Source: Mesorhizobium sp. WSM2240 (GTDB taxonomy: Bacteria > Pseudomonadota > Alphaproteobacteria > Rhizobiales > Rhizobiaceae). From it: a DNA stretch of 64,000 nt. The position numbers were made by a program, and so were the translations under genes. Positions 42,395-50,080 of the stretch are shown here, piece after piece. The notes beneath the pieces were generated by a model. It searched no databases. It saw nothing but the letters and a program-made list of their open reading frames with translations, and had not been told where the DNA came from. The stretch's first letter is position 1. Every line of letters begins with the position of its first letter. The DNA is taken from contig NZ_CP159253.1 of the NCBI RefSeq assembly GCF_040438645.1, forward strand, positions 4,826,501 to 4,890,500, read 5' to 3'.

Positions 42395-42527
42395 CGGCTA
42401 TGTAACCGCGCATACGCGGCGGCCCGCACGAGCGACATGGTCCCGAAACAATGCTGATGCAAAAGGCCAGTCGACGCAGTAAAATGCGACGCGGCCGCGG
42501 AGGAGGCTCAGTAAAAGGGGAACCACA

Positions 42528-42941
42528 ATGCACGGGATAGCACGCAATTTCTTCACATTGGCTATCATCTATTCTGTTCTCGGAATGGTGCTTGGCCTGT
42601 CCATGGCCATGAGCCACGACCATGCGCAACTGCCGACGCATGCGCACATAATGGTTGTCGGGTGGTTGATGTCGGCTGTATTCGCTTTCTTCTATCATCT
42701 GGTGCCGGCAGCACGCATCTCCAGGCTGGCGACGATCCACTTCTGGCTGGCGGCGGTCAGCAGCATCGGAATGTTTGTAGGGCTTTTCGTGCTTTATGGC
42801 GGCAACCCCTCGATCGAGCCTCTGCTCGGCATCAGCGCGATGGCCTATTTTGTGGCGACGCTGCTCTTCGCCTTCATCGCTCTCTCCGCACTCTGGAGAA
42901 GCGAGGAGGCCAGAGCGGCAAGCCCCGTGGCGACGCATTGA
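42528..42941 (+). CDS. Small His-containing membrane protein of unknown function
   Basis: A 137-residue protein with four predicted membrane segments. The first loop has clustered histidines (SHDHAQLPTHAHIMVVGW) and a further YHLVP, a pattern like a shortened oxidase subunit I fold in which His residues may bind haem or metal. This is a resemblance only; I do not assign a function. The gene stands alone between the acyl-CoA synthetase gene and the sRNA/rcdA region. A purine-rich GGGGA precedes the start. Confidence 0.72.
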   Translation: MHGIARNFFTLAIIYSVLGMVLGLSMAMSHDHAQLPTHAHIMVVGWLMSAVFAFFYHLVPAARISRLATIHFWLAAVSSIGMFVGLFVLYGGNPSIEPLLGISAMAYFVATLLFAFIALSALWRSEEARAASPVATH

Positions 42942-42972
42942 CGAAAATTTTTCGCTGATTTTCTGCGGGCTG

Positions 42973-42987
42973 TTAACCGCTCGTTAA
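42973..42987 (+). promoter_or_regulatory. Perfect CtrA box upstream of the candidate sRNA
   Basis: TTAA-N7-TTAA (TTAACCGCTCGTTAA), the full consensus for the cell-cycle regulator CtrA. It lies about 27-41 bases upstream of the proposed sRNA start, a position from which CtrA usually activates. A TACTAT at 43002-43007 could be the -10 element. Confidence 0.6.
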
Positions 42988-43013
42988 GCTTTACGGGCGT
43001 TTACTATGGCATC

Positions 43014-43108
43014 CAGTGATCTGGATTCTTACCGAGTGGTTTGGAGCCACTTCGTTTGACGCCTCCCTGTTAAACTCCTGAGAGCCGCTTTTCAGCGGCT
43101 CTTTTTTT
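43014..43108 (+). ncRNA. Candidate trans-acting sRNA, AbcR/alpha-r15-like
   Basis: About 95 bases with no reading frame and two hairpins. The 5' stem is AGTGG / CCACT around TTTGGAG. A single-stranded, C/U-rich stretch TTTGACGCCTCCCTGTTAAA follows, with an anti-Shine-Dalgarno CCTCCC. The molecule ends with a strong terminator. This layout, and the CCTCCCTG motif, resemble my memory of the alpha-r15 (AbcR) sRNAs that repress many ABC-transporter mRNAs in rhizobia, Agrobacterium and Brucella. The 5' end is inferred from a possible -10 at 43002-43007. A CtrA box is just upstream. Confidence 0.58.
43081..43108 (+). terminator. Strong Rho-independent terminator of the candidate sRNA
   Basis: A perfect 9-bp stem AGAGCCGCT / AGCGGCTCT with a TTTC loop, followed by seven T. 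No protein gene ends within 130 bases upstream, which is why a separate short transcript is proposed. Confidence 0.92.
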
Positions 43109-43153
43109 GGCGCGACGCTCCTTCTGTGGACAACCCGGCCGCGCTTGCCCGCG

Positions 43154-43168
43154 TTAACCTTCTGTTAA
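43154..43168 (+). promoter_or_regulatory. Perfect CtrA box upstream of rcdA
   Basis: TTAA-N7-TTAA (TTAACCTTCTGTTAA), 120 bases upstream of the rcdA start. rcdA is under CtrA control in Caulobacter (established knowledge), so a box here fits a conserved feedback between CtrA and its own proteolysis adaptor. Confidence 0.65.
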
Positions 43169-43288
43169 ACATGTGCTTGCCTTCAATCATGCACGGGCGC
43201 ATTTTCGCGCAACGGTATCGTATAGGTTCGGAACACGCCGGCGGGCTGCCAACAGGGCATGCGGCGGTTTCAGGAATGCAGGGGCGAC

Positions 43289-43825
43289 ATGATAATCGAG
43301 GCTTCGAAAGGCGGCGCGAAGACTGTCAGGCTGGCGGAACGCCGGATTTTTTCGCAATCCTTCAAGCCGCTCTACAATGAGGGCATGGGGCTGGTCGAAC
43401 AGGCTGCCGAATATCTCGACGGCCAAGGCCGCGCCGAAGCCAAGAAGCTGTCGCGGCTGGCGGCGACGCTCTACGCCGCCGAATCGATGCGACTCACCAC
43501 CCGCCTGATGCAGGTCGCCTCGTGGCTGCTGCTGCAGCGCGCCGCCAATTCAGGCGAGATGACCCGCGACCAGGTCGCCTCGGAGAAATCCAAGGTGCGG
43601 CTCGACACCGCTTCGGCTCACGGCGACGCGGCCGGCTGGAACGAACTGCCGGAAGCCTTTGTCGACCTGGTGAACCGTTCGCTGAGACTCCAGGCGCTGG
43701 TGCGCCGGATGGACGAAGAGATCTACGGAGCCGGGGCCAACCCTACCGCCACCCCCGCCAGCCGGCGCAGCAACCCGGTCTCGGACCAGATCACGCTTCT
43801 GAACACGGCTTTCGCCCGCGGCTGA
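43289..43825 (+). CDS. rcdA: RcdA family protein (DUF1465), regulator of CtrA degradation
   Basis: A 178-residue all-helical protein of the DUF1465 family, which includes Caulobacter RcdA, a ClpXP adaptor hub that helps degrade CtrA at the start of S phase. Recognisable parts are VRLAERRIFSQSFKPLYNEG, AAEYLDGQGRAEAKKLSRLA and YAAESMRLTTRLMQVASWLL, with a disordered C-terminal tail. ATG 43289 has AGGGGCG four bases upstream. A perfect CtrA box lies 120 bases upstream. CtrA-dependent genes are also suggested by the box at 50030. Confidence 0.85.
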   Translation: MIIEASKGGAKTVRLAERRIFSQSFKPLYNEGMGLVEQAAEYLDGQGRAEAKKLSRLAATLYAAESMRLTTRLMQVASWLLLQRAANSGEMTRDQVASEKSKVRLDTASAHGDAAGWNELPEAFVDLVNRSLRLQALVRRMDEEIYGAGANPTATPASRRSNPVSDQITLLNTAFARG

Positions 43826-43846
43826 CCGGTTCGCCGCCAACCAAAA

Positions 43847-43868
43847 CAGCCGGTTTCCTCACCGGCTG
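43847..43868. terminator. Hairpin between convergent rcdA and the next minus-strand gene
   Basis: A perfect 8-bp stem CAGCCGGT / ACCGGCTG with a TTCCTC loop. On the minus strand it is followed by TTTTGG, so it fits a terminator for the 92-residue gene at 43878-44156. It may stop rcdA transcripts as well. Confidence 0.65.
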
Positions 43869-43877
43869 CCTCTCTCC

Positions 43878-44156
43878 TCACCTGAAATCCTCCGACGGCG
43901 GCTTTCTCCGGCGCTTGCGCGGCGCAGGAGGCCCGATGGAGCCTGCTGGCCTTTCGGGATTCACGCCCGGCCAGTTGCGGGCGCAGACCCGCCGCAGATC
44001 GTTTCGCACGAGCGGACTCTCCAGGATTTCGACGGCTTCCGGGTAGCCCTCCTTAATGAGCGCGGCGATGATGGTGATCGGCTCGAGGTGCAGCCCGCTC
44101 GCCGCAAGCTCGTAAGCCCGGCTGTAGATATAGTCTTCGCGCTCATCGCGAGTCAC
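43878..44156 (-). CDS. Small hypothetical protein, basic C-terminus
   Basis: A 92-residue protein with an acidic/helical start (TRDEREDYIYSRAYELAASG), a central ITIIAALIKEGYPEAVEILE and a very basic tail (PPAPRKRRRKPPSEDFR). I recall similar short proteins in Mesorhizobium but no function. The start is taken as GTG 44156 because AAGGGGG lies about six bases upstream; the frame is open further to 44282, but that part does not look coding. It is convergent with rcdA. The 264 bases to ruvC hold no other supported feature. Confidence 0.6.
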   Translation of the reverse strand: MTRDEREDYIYSRAYELAASGLHLEPITIIAALIKEGYPEAVEILESPLVRNDLRRVCARNWPGVNPERPAGSIGPPAPRKRRRKPPSEDFR

Positions 44157-44420
44157 AACTGCCCCCTTGGCCTCGCATCCATACCAGGCTGAACGGCAGA
44201 TGTAGGCGGTTCCGTCGCGTAAACATCGTATTAGACGAATGGCGGATGAACCGGCGGAGATGTCGACAGGGACAAGGGGCATTCCGCCGGTTCAACTGCA
44301 ACCCGCCAGAGGCAAAGTGTCAGCCATCGCAAACGTGGCGGGCGGCAATCGGTTCCCTGTTCTCGGTCAGTCCACAGGGTTTTTCTGACAAGCGCGCCCG
44401 GCGCGGTTAGATTCGTCCGC

Positions 44421-44933
44421 ATGAACGGCGCGATTCGCATCTTAGGCATCGATCCCGGGCTTCGGCGCACCGGCTGGGGCGTCGTCGAGACGCTCGGCAA
44501 TTCGCTGCGTTTCGTTGCTTCGGGCACCGTGCGCTCCGATGAGAAGGCTTCGCTGGCGGTGCGGCTCTGTCAGCTGCATGAGGGTCTCTCCGAGATATTG
44601 CGCGCCCAACTGCCGCATGAAGCGGCGGTCGAGGCGACCTTCGTAAATCGGGACGCGGCCGCCACGCTGAAGCTCGGCCAGGCGCGCGGCGTTGCCATGC
44701 TGGTGCCGGCGCTCGCCGGCCTCGCTGTCGCCGAATATGCGCCGAATGCCGTCAAGAAGGCGGTGATCGGCGTCGGCCATGGCGACAAGAAGCAGATCGC
44801 CATGATGGTGAAGGTGCTGATGCCCAAGGCAATCTTCGACAGCGAGGATGCCGCCGACGCGCTGGCGATCGCCATCTGCCATGCGCATCATCGGCAAAGC
44901 GCGGTGTTCAAGCTGGCGGCGCTCGCGGGGTGA
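44421..44933 (+). CDS. ruvC: Holliday junction resolvase RuvC
   Basis: Endonuclease that cuts four-way DNA junctions made in recombination. The 170 residues show the RNase H-like fold with catalytic acids Asp11 ([14 protein letters not shown]), Glu71 ([20 protein letters not shown]) and the C-terminal pair in [17 protein letters not shown]. It is the first gene of a ruvC-ruvA-ruvB cluster that here is interrupted by two toxin-antitoxin modules. Confidence 0.97.
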   Translation: MNGAIRILGIDPGLRRTGWGVVETLGNSLRFVASGTVRSDEKASLAVRLCQLHEGLSEILRAQLPHEAAVEATFVNRDAAATLKLGQARGVAMLVPALAGLAVAEYAPNAVKKAVIGVGHGDKKQIAMMVKVLMPKAIFDSEDAADALAIAICHAHHRQSAVFKLAALAG

Positions 44934-44969
44934 CCATCTGGAGCATGTTCTTGACTTGTTCCGTAGGTC

Positions 44970-44990
44970 GGAATATTCCTTACTTGTAAG
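44970..44990 (+). promoter_or_regulatory. Palindromic operator-like site upstream of the first vapB-like gene
   Basis: Two overlapping palindromes: GGAATATTCC at 44970-44979 and CTTACTTGTAAG at 44979-44990. They lie 16-37 bases before the antitoxin start and would be bound by the AbrB-fold antitoxin for autorepression. The CTTAC/GTAAG halves recur at the second module (46328-46356). Confidence 0.6.
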
Positions 44991-45006
44991 AGGATGGGAG
45001 CATTCT

Positions 45007-45258
45007 ATGCGCGTGACGAGCAAGGGCCAGGTGACGATACCGCGGGATTTGCGCGAGACGTTCGGCATTCATCCCAACAGCGAGGTCATCTTCGGCGTCG
45101 AGGATGGAAAGATCACCATTGTTCCCAAGGATGACGAGCGGCGGCTGGCTGACCGTGGCCGGCTTGACCACTTCCTGGCGGCTCTGGATCGCCTTGAAGG
45201 AACCGGCGATCAGACAATGGATGCCCAAGACGTCATGGCGTTGACGCGGGACCGCTGA
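45007..45258 (+). CDS. vapB: AbrB/MazE-fold antitoxin (VapB-type), module 1
   Basis: An 83-residue protein with an N-terminal SpoVT/AbrB DNA-binding domain (MRVTSKGQVTIPRDLRETFG, then SEVIFGVEDGKITIVPKD) and a C-terminal acidic helix that would wrap the toxin. GGGAG lies seven bases before ATG 45007. It is followed after two bases by a PIN-domain toxin gene, the classic antitoxin-toxin order. It sits between ruvC and ruvA on the same strand, with its own operator-like palindromes upstream. Confidence 0.88.
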   Translation: MRVTSKGQVTIPRDLRETFGIHPNSEVIFGVEDGKITIVPKDDERRLADRGRLDHFLAALDRLEGTGDQTMDAQDVMALTRDR

Positions 45259-45260
45259 GC

Positions 45261-45674
45261 GTGGCGACTCTTGTCGATACCAACATCCTGATCGACATCG
45301 CCGTTCGCGACCCGATCTGGCTGAAATGGTCGCGCTCACAATTGGCTAGCATGCGCAGACGCGGCGGCGTCATCATCAACCAGATCATCTACTCCGAGTT
45401 TTCGATGCGCTATGACACGATCGACGAAGTCGACAGCATACTTCCCGAAGAAGAGTTTCTGCGCGAGGGGCTACCCTGGGAAGCCGCCTTCGCCGCCGCA
45501 AGGGCGTTTGCGCGCTACCGCCGGCTGGGCGGCTCCCGCGAAAGGGTATTGCCGGACTTCTGGATCGGAGCGCATGCCGCCATCCGTGGCTATGCCATCC
45601 TGACACGCGATCCAACCGGATACAGAACGTATTTTCCGGGCGTGGAACTCGTTGCCCCGGATACCCATCCATGA
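45261..45674 (+). CDS. vapC: PIN-domain ribonuclease toxin (VapC-type), module 1
   Basis: A 137-residue PIN domain with the acidic active-site residues Asp6 ([10 protein letters not shown]), Glu46 (IIYSEFSMR), Asp99 ([12 protein letters not shown]) and Asp117 ([13 protein letters not shown]). Such toxins cut tRNA or rRNA when the antitoxin is lost. Start is GTG 45261, two bases after the antitoxin stop. The stop is 13 bases before ruvA, so the toxin messenger probably continues into ruvA. The sequence is clearly different from the second PIN toxin at 46657. Confidence 0.88.
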   Translation: MATLVDTNILIDIAVRDPIWLKWSRSQLASMRRRGGVIINQIIYSEFSMRYDTIDEVDSILPEEEFLREGLPWEAAFAAARAFARYRRLGGSRERVLPDFWIGAHAAIRGYAILTRDPTGYRTYFPGVELVAPDTHP

Positions 45675-45687
45675 GCTTGAGGCATCC

Positions 45688-46308
45688 ATGATCGGCAAGC
45701 TCAAAGGCACGCTCGACGAGATCGACGAGGACCACTGCATCGTCGACGTGCATGGCGTCGGCTATGTCGCCTTCTGCCCGGCGCGCACGCTTGCCGCCCT
45801 GCCCTCGCCCGGCGAGGCGGTGACGCTTTTCATCGAGACCTATGTGCGCGAGGACATGATCCGGCTCTACGGCTTCCGGACCGCGCTGGAGCGTGAGTGG
45901 TTCCGCATGCTGATGAACAATGTGCAGGGCGTTGGCGCCAAAGTGGCGCTGGCGATCCTGTCGACGCTCGCTCCTTCCGACCTCGCGAATGCGATCGCGC
46001 TGAGGGACATCGCCACGGTTTCCCGGGCGCCGGGCGTGGGGAAGAAGGTCGCCGAGCGCATCGTCACCGAACTGAAGAACAAGGCGCCGGTTTTTGCCGG
46101 AACGGCGTCGGGAACGATCGGGCTGAAGCAGGAGCTTGGCGAGGGCGTTGCACCGGCGCCGGTCGCCGACGCGGTCTCGGCGCTTACCAATCTCGGCTAT
46201 TCACGCGATATCGCGGCGAATGCGGTCGCGGCAGCGATGAAAAGCGCAGGCGACGGCGCGGATTCGGCCAGGCTGATAAGGCTGGGGTTGAAGGAACTGG
46301 CGCGGTGA
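45688..46308 (+). CDS. ruvA: Holliday junction DNA helicase subunit RuvA
   Basis: Binds four-way junctions as a tetramer and loads the RuvB motor. The 206 residues have the N-terminal OB-fold ([20 protein letters not shown]), the central helix-hairpin-helix pair ([15 protein letters not shown] and [19 protein letters not shown]) and the C-terminal RuvB-binding domain ([14 protein letters not shown]). ATG 45688 has GAGG about six bases upstream. It is flanked on both sides by toxin-antitoxin modules. Confidence 0.96.
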   Translation: MIGKLKGTLDEIDEDHCIVDVHGVGYVAFCPARTLAALPSPGEAVTLFIETYVREDMIRLYGFRTALEREWFRMLMNNVQGVGAKVALAILSTLAPSDLANAIALRDIATVSRAPGVGKKVAERIVTELKNKAPVFAGTASGTIGLKQELGEGVAPAPVADAVSALTNLGYSRDIAANAVAAAMKSAGDGADSARLIRLGLKELAR

Positions 46309-46327
46309 GCAATTGCCGGACTGAGGA

Positions 46328-46356
46328 TTTCTTACTATTATCTGGTTGGTAAGAAA
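46328..46356 (+). promoter_or_regulatory. Inverted-repeat operator-like site upstream of the second antitoxin
   Basis: TTTCTTAC at 46328-46335 and its exact complement GTAAGAAA at 46349-46356, separated by 13 bases. It ends 19 bases before the antitoxin start. The inner CTTAC/GTAAG is shared with the site of module 1 at 44979-44990, although the spacing differs. Confidence 0.62.
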
Positions 46357-46375
46357 TTTTCGTAGGAGTCGGAAA

Positions 46376-46660
46376 ATGGGTGGGTATGCTACGTTATCGT
46401 CGAAAGGCCAACTCACAATTCCCAAGGACGTCCGGGATGAGTTGGCGCTTGCGCCTGGTGACAAGGTCGTCTGGACCGTGGTGGACGACCATCTCGTCGG
46501 GACGCCGAAGAACCTGAATTTTGCCGATCTTGCCGGATTTCTCGGTGATCCCCCAGGCGGACCGGCAACGCTCGAGGAAATAGATGCGGCTGTCAGGGAA
46601 GCCGTCGGGCGGCATGTTGCCGGCGACGATGATCGCAACGACCGCGAGGACGCCGCGTGA
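46376..46660 (+). CDS. AbrB-fold antitoxin, module 2
   Basis: A 94-residue protein with the SpoVT/AbrB DNA-binding domain (YATLSSKGQLTIPKDVRDEL, then DKVVWTVVDDHLVGTPK) and an acidic C-terminus ([11 protein letters not shown]) expected to bind the toxin. It resembles PrlF/VapB-type antitoxins. TAGGAG lies about eight bases before ATG 46376. Its stop overlaps the next gene start by four bases (GTGA). It is unlike the module 1 antitoxin outside the DNA-binding motif, so the two modules are not recent copies of each other. Confidence 0.87.
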   Translation: MGGYATLSSKGQLTIPKDVRDELALAPGDKVVWTVVDDHLVGTPKNLNFADLAGFLGDPPGGPATLEEIDAAVREAVGRHVAGDDDRNDREDAA

Positions 46661-47064
46661 CGCAGGTAGGAATCGACACCAACATTTTGCTGCGAATGGT
46701 GCTCAACGACGACCCGCAACAGCGCGCCAAGGCTCTTCAATTCGGCAATGGTTTAACGCCGGAAAGTCCAGGTTACATCAGTCTGATAGTTCTGGTTGAG
46801 TTCAACTGGTCACTCGTTTCGCGTTATCGGCAGCCAAGGAAGCAGGTGTTGGCCGCCATCCATAGGCTCATCAGGACGAGATCGCTTGTATTCGAGAGCC
46901 ATAATGCCGTGGTTCGCGCCTTGGAGCGGTCGAACAACAACGCAGGTATAGATTTTGTCGACGCGCTGATCGCTGAGCATAATCGCGAACAGGGCTGCTC
47001 GCATACTGTTACATTCGACCGCGCGGCCGCTTCGAGAATCCCGGCTATGGAACTTCTCACATGA
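46657..47064 (+). CDS. PIN-domain ribonuclease toxin, module 2
   Basis: A 135-residue PIN protein with active-site acids Asp7 (GIDTNILLR), Glu48 (LVEFNWSL), Asp99 or Asp102 ([16 protein letters not shown]) and Asp121 (VTFDRAAA). Start is GTG 46657, inside the antitoxin stop. Its own stop overlaps the ruvB start by four bases (ATGA), so toxin and ruvB translation are coupled. Base composition is somewhat more AT-rich than the flanking ruv genes, in line with acquisition. Confidence 0.87.
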   Translation: MTQVGIDTNILLRMVLNDDPQQRAKALQFGNGLTPESPGYISLIVLVEFNWSLVSRYRQPRKQVLAAIHRLIRTRSLVFESHNAVVRALERSNNNAGIDFVDALIAEHNREQGCSHTVTFDRAAASRIPAMELLT

Positions 47065-48098
47065 ACACCGCCCCCCGCCTCGTCTCTTCCGACCCGCGCG
47101 GCGAAGACGCCGACGCGACGCTGCGCCCGCAGACACTCGACGAATTCGTCGGGCAGGCGGCGGCGCGGGCCAACCTGAAGGTCTTCGTGGAGGCGGCCAA
47201 GGGCCGCGGCGAGGCGCTCGACCATGTGCTGTTCGTCGGCCCCCCCGGCCTCGGCAAGACCACGCTCGCCCAGATCATGGCGCGCGAACTCGGCGTCAAC
47301 TTCCGTTCGACCTCCGGCCCGGTCATTGCCAAGGCCGGCGATCTGGCCGCGCTGCTGACCAATCTCGAGGAGCGCGATGTCCTGTTCATCGACGAGATCC
47401 ACCGGCTGAGCCCGGCAGTCGAGGAAATCCTCTATCCGGCAATGGAGGACTATCAGCTCGACCTGATCATCGGCGAAGGTCCTGCCGCGCGTTCGGTAAA
47501 GATCGACCTTGCCAAGTTCACGCTGGTCGCCGCCACGACGCGGCTCGGCCTGCTGACGAATCCGCTGCGCGACCGTTTCGGCATCCCGGTCAGGCTCAAT
47601 TTCTATTCTATCAAGGAGCTGGAGATGATCGTGCGGCGCGGCGCGCGCATTTTGGGCATGCCGCTCGGCGACGACGGCGCGCTGGAGATCGCCCGGCGCG
47701 CGCGGGGGACGCCGCGCATCGCGGGGCGACTGTTGCGCCGGGTGCGAGATTTCGCCAGCGTCGCCGGCGCGGGCCATGTGTCCCGCAAGGTGGCCGACGA
47801 GGCACTGACCCGCCTCGAAGTCGACGCGCTCGGCCTCGACCAGCTCGACCGGCGCTATCTCTCCATGATCGCGCAGAATTTCGGCGGCGGACCGGTCGGC
47901 ATCGAGACGATCGCGGCCGGGCTTTCCGAGCCGCGCGACGCCATCGAGGACATCATCGAGCCCTACCTGATCCAGCAGGGCTTCATCCAGCGCACGCCGC
48001 GCGGCCGGGTACTGACCGCCAATGCCTGGAAACATCTCGGGCTGGAAGCCCCGAAGGATCTCGCCATCCAGCAAATTAGTCTTTTTGAGGACGACTAA
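47061..48098 (+). CDS. ruvB: Holliday junction branch-migration ATPase RuvB
   Basis: Hexameric motor that drives branch migration with RuvA. The 345 residues carry Walker [13 protein letters not shown] (about residue 55), Walker [17 protein letters not shown], the sensor region [15 protein letters not shown] and the C-terminal winged helix ([37 protein letters not shown]). The start codon overlaps the stop of the PIN toxin gene. Translation of this essential repair gene is thus tied to a toxin frame. Confidence 0.97.
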   Translation: MNTAPRLVSSDPRGEDADATLRPQTLDEFVGQAAARANLKVFVEAAKGRGEALDHVLFVGPPGLGKTTLAQIMARELGVNFRSTSGPVIAKAGDLAALLTNLEERDVLFIDEIHRLSPAVEEILYPAMEDYQLDLIIGEGPAARSVKIDLAKFTLVAATTRLGLLTNPLRDRFGIPVRLNFYSIKELEMIVRRGARILGMPLGDDGALEIARRARGTPRIAGRLLRRVRDFASVAGAGHVSRKVADEALTRLEVDALGLDQLDRRYLSMIAQNFGGGPVGIETIAAGLSEPRDAIEDIIEPYLIQQGFIQRTPRGRVLTANAWKHLGLEAPKDLAIQQISLFEDD

Positions 48099-48102
48099 TC
48101 TG

Positions 48103-48617
48103 ATGGCGCAAAGGCGCATGATCACACTCGACGCCGGTCGCGACCATTTCAGTTATCGCGTCGCCGGGCTCGCAGTCGAGGATGGGCATGTCCTGCTGCA
48201 CTCGGCCGCGCACGAATCCTTCTGGACGCTGCCTGGCGGTCATGCGGAACTTGGCGAGGACTCCGCTGCCACACTTTGCGGGAAATGGCCGAGGAAATGG
48301 GACTCGCCGTCGAGGTAGGCCGCCTGTTCTTCGTGATCGAGAATTTCTTCGTCTATCGCGGACGCGACTACCACGAGTTGCTCTTCATTCACCAAATGAC
48401 TCTGCCTGCCGGATTTCCGAGAACCAGGGACCAAACTGTCCACCTTCTCAGGGAAGGAAACAACGAGCTCGAGTTCCGCTGGCTGATGGCGAACGAAGAC
48501 AATCTGTCGAGGATCGGACTGCTTCCGGCGTTCTTGCGCCGGCAGATAGCCGCTTTGCCCTCAGGCACCGAACATATCGTTTGGCGTGAGAAGCCATTCG
48601 TCAGTCCAGCGTCCTGA
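48103..48617 (+). pseudogene. Nudix hydrolase, split by a one-base deletion
   Basis: Two frames together encode one Nudix protein of about 170 residues. The first (from ATG 48103, MAQRRMITLDAGRD) ends in the Nudix box with LPGGHAELGEDSAAT. The second frame supplies LREMAEEMGLAVEVG and the rest to 48617. The spacing G-x5-E-x7-REVxEE is exact if one base is added near 48274-48277 (CTTTG), so a single base appears lost inside the catalytic helix. It may be a real pseudogene or a sequence error. It follows ruvB after four bases and runs 17 bases into the convergent GH5 gene. Confidence 0.8.
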
Positions 48618-49851
48618 CCATCTCCATCACATCCGGCTCGGCTTTTCGTCCCTCGAACTCCTCTACGATGCCGAATGCCCCGCCATAGGACCAGAGCGCC
48701 CAGGCGAAGCCATGCTTTTCGGCGCGGGCGATCATGTCCCTTGCATAGGCGGCGCGTGAGGCGGCTGGCATGACGAAGGGGTTCTCCCACTCCTGGCGGA
48801 TCATGCCGAACTCGCCGAGGAAGATGTTTTCCGGCTTCACATCGTGTTCCGACGCCCATTTGGCGACCGTGTCGAACGGCTCGTCCATAATCGCCGACAG
48901 TTCCTCCTCGGTATCCATCAAGGCGATCTGCTCGTCGAGATAGGCGAGCATGCCGCTACGGCGCGACCAGGGCGCTTCGGCCTCGATCGTTTTCCGAACC
49001 TTTTCCAATGCGGCGTCAAGTTCGGCGCGGGGCACAGCGTAAGGCGGGTAGGGCAGCCCGGTAACATAGCGGATGAAATCGCCGGCCCAAGTGGCGCCTT
49101 GCGTCGTCAGCAGGAAGGGCGAATAGGAATGAAAGGTCCAGATGATATTGCCGTTGGGAAAGTCCTTCGGGTCGATCTTGGCCAGGCCTTCGGCACCGGC
49201 CCAGCAGGCGCCGCTCAGCACCAGCGTCAGCCGTGTCGCGGACGAACGCGCCGCCGCGTAGAGCCGCTTCAGGCGCTCAGGCCAGAGGTTGGCGCCGTCC
49301 TCTTCGCAGTCGAGCACCGGCTCGTTCATCAGTTCGAAGGCGACCAGCGAAGGGTCTTCCTTCGACAGGGTGCGCGCCATGACTCGGATAAAGTCGACAT
49401 AACCGTCGAACACTGCGGGATCGTTCATGACGGCGGTCATGTCGACTGCGCGATTGTCGCCGGCCGGGAAAAGATGCATGTCGACGACCGCCTTCAGGCC
49501 GGCCTGGTTGACCAGTCGGACTGATTCCAGGATCGAGGCAAAAAGCTTGTCCCGGAACCCGAGGGTCGTGTCGGAAAGGAAGGGCGAGGGGTCGACGGGG
49601 ATGCGGGCGAAGTCGAAGCCGGCATCCTTCAATGCGATGAGGTCGCTCTCCCGGAGGCTTTTGCGCCATTCCGGAAAAGGCAGGATCGCAGCCTCCTCGC
49701 CCCATTTCGTCTCGTCGGGCCAAGTCGTCCAGATGTCGAGGTTGATGCCGCGCTTCATGGAAAAATCGGCCGCGCTCGCCGGCGCCCCCAGAAGGGCGAC
49801 CAGCGCCAGCGTCAGAAGAAAGTTCCTGATCGTTGTCGCCAATAATGCCAT
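48601..49851 (-). CDS. Secreted glycoside hydrolase family 5 (cellulase-like)
   Basis: A 416-residue protein with a cleavable signal peptide (hydrophobic run to about residue 28, APASAAD) and a GH5 TIM barrel. The general acid is Glu177 in AFELMNEPVLD and the nucleophile is Glu347 in IFLGEFGMIRQ. Further markers are MKRGINLDIWTTW and TFHSYSPF. It should cut beta-1,4-glucan-type chains in the periplasm or outside. No cellulose or exopolysaccharide genes are adjacent. The first 13 codons lie within a duplicated block (49813-49934) that recurs next to ybgC. Confidence 0.88.
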   Translation of the reverse strand: MALLATTIRNFLLTLALVALLGAPASAADFSMKRGINLDIWTTWPDETKWGEEAAILPFPEWRKSLRESDLIALKDAGFDFARIPVDPSPFLSDTTLGFRDKLFASILESVRLVNQAGLKAVVDMHLFPAGDNRAVDMTAVMNDPAVFDGYVDFIRVMARTLSKEDPSLVAFELMNEPVLDCEEDGANLWPERLKRLYAAARSSATRLTLVLSGACWAGAEGLAKIDPKDFPNGNIIWTFHSYSPFLLTTQGATWAGDFIRYVTGLPYPPYAVPRAELDAALEKVRKTIEAEAPWSRRSGMLAYLDEQIALMDTEEELSAIMDEPFDTVAKWASEHDVKPENIFLGEFGMIRQEWENPFVMPAASRAAYARDMIARAEKHGFAWALWSYGGAFGIVEEFEGRKAEPDVMEMVRTLD

Positions 49852-49934
49852 CCGGGTCTGCCTTGTTGCCGGATTTTACCTGTCAGTTCGGCCCGAAAAA
49901 GGAAAGCGTCATGACGGATCATGGTGAATCGGAT
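49813..49934 (+). repeat. Direct repeat, copy 1: start of GH5 gene plus start of a ybgC-like frame
   Basis: By hand alignment about 98 of 122 positions match copy 2 at 50927-51046, with a 2-base gap. Copy 1 contains the first 13 codons of the GH5 gene (minus strand) and, facing the other way, an ATG at 49911 followed by TDHGESDF, a stub of the ybgC N-terminus (MAEHGESDL). Confidence 0.82.
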
Positions 49935-50029
49935 TTTTGCCTGCGGCTGAACAAGCAACCCAGTGGTGGGCATGTTCGTTGGCTCAATGGCCAGATTAAC
50001 CTTCTTTATAATCCGTCGTTCTCACATCG

Positions 50030-50044
50030 TTAATATTCGGTTAA
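50030..50044 (+). promoter_or_regulatory. Perfect CtrA box upstream of the methyltransferase gene
   Basis: TTAA-N7-TTAA (TTAATATTCGGTTAA) 36 bases before the ATG at 50081. It is the third perfect box in the window. The flanking DNA (49990-50050) is clearly more AT-rich than average. Confidence 0.5.
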
Positions 50045-50080
50045 CTGAGTTGAATACACGCAAAAGGATAGGTGGGTGCA

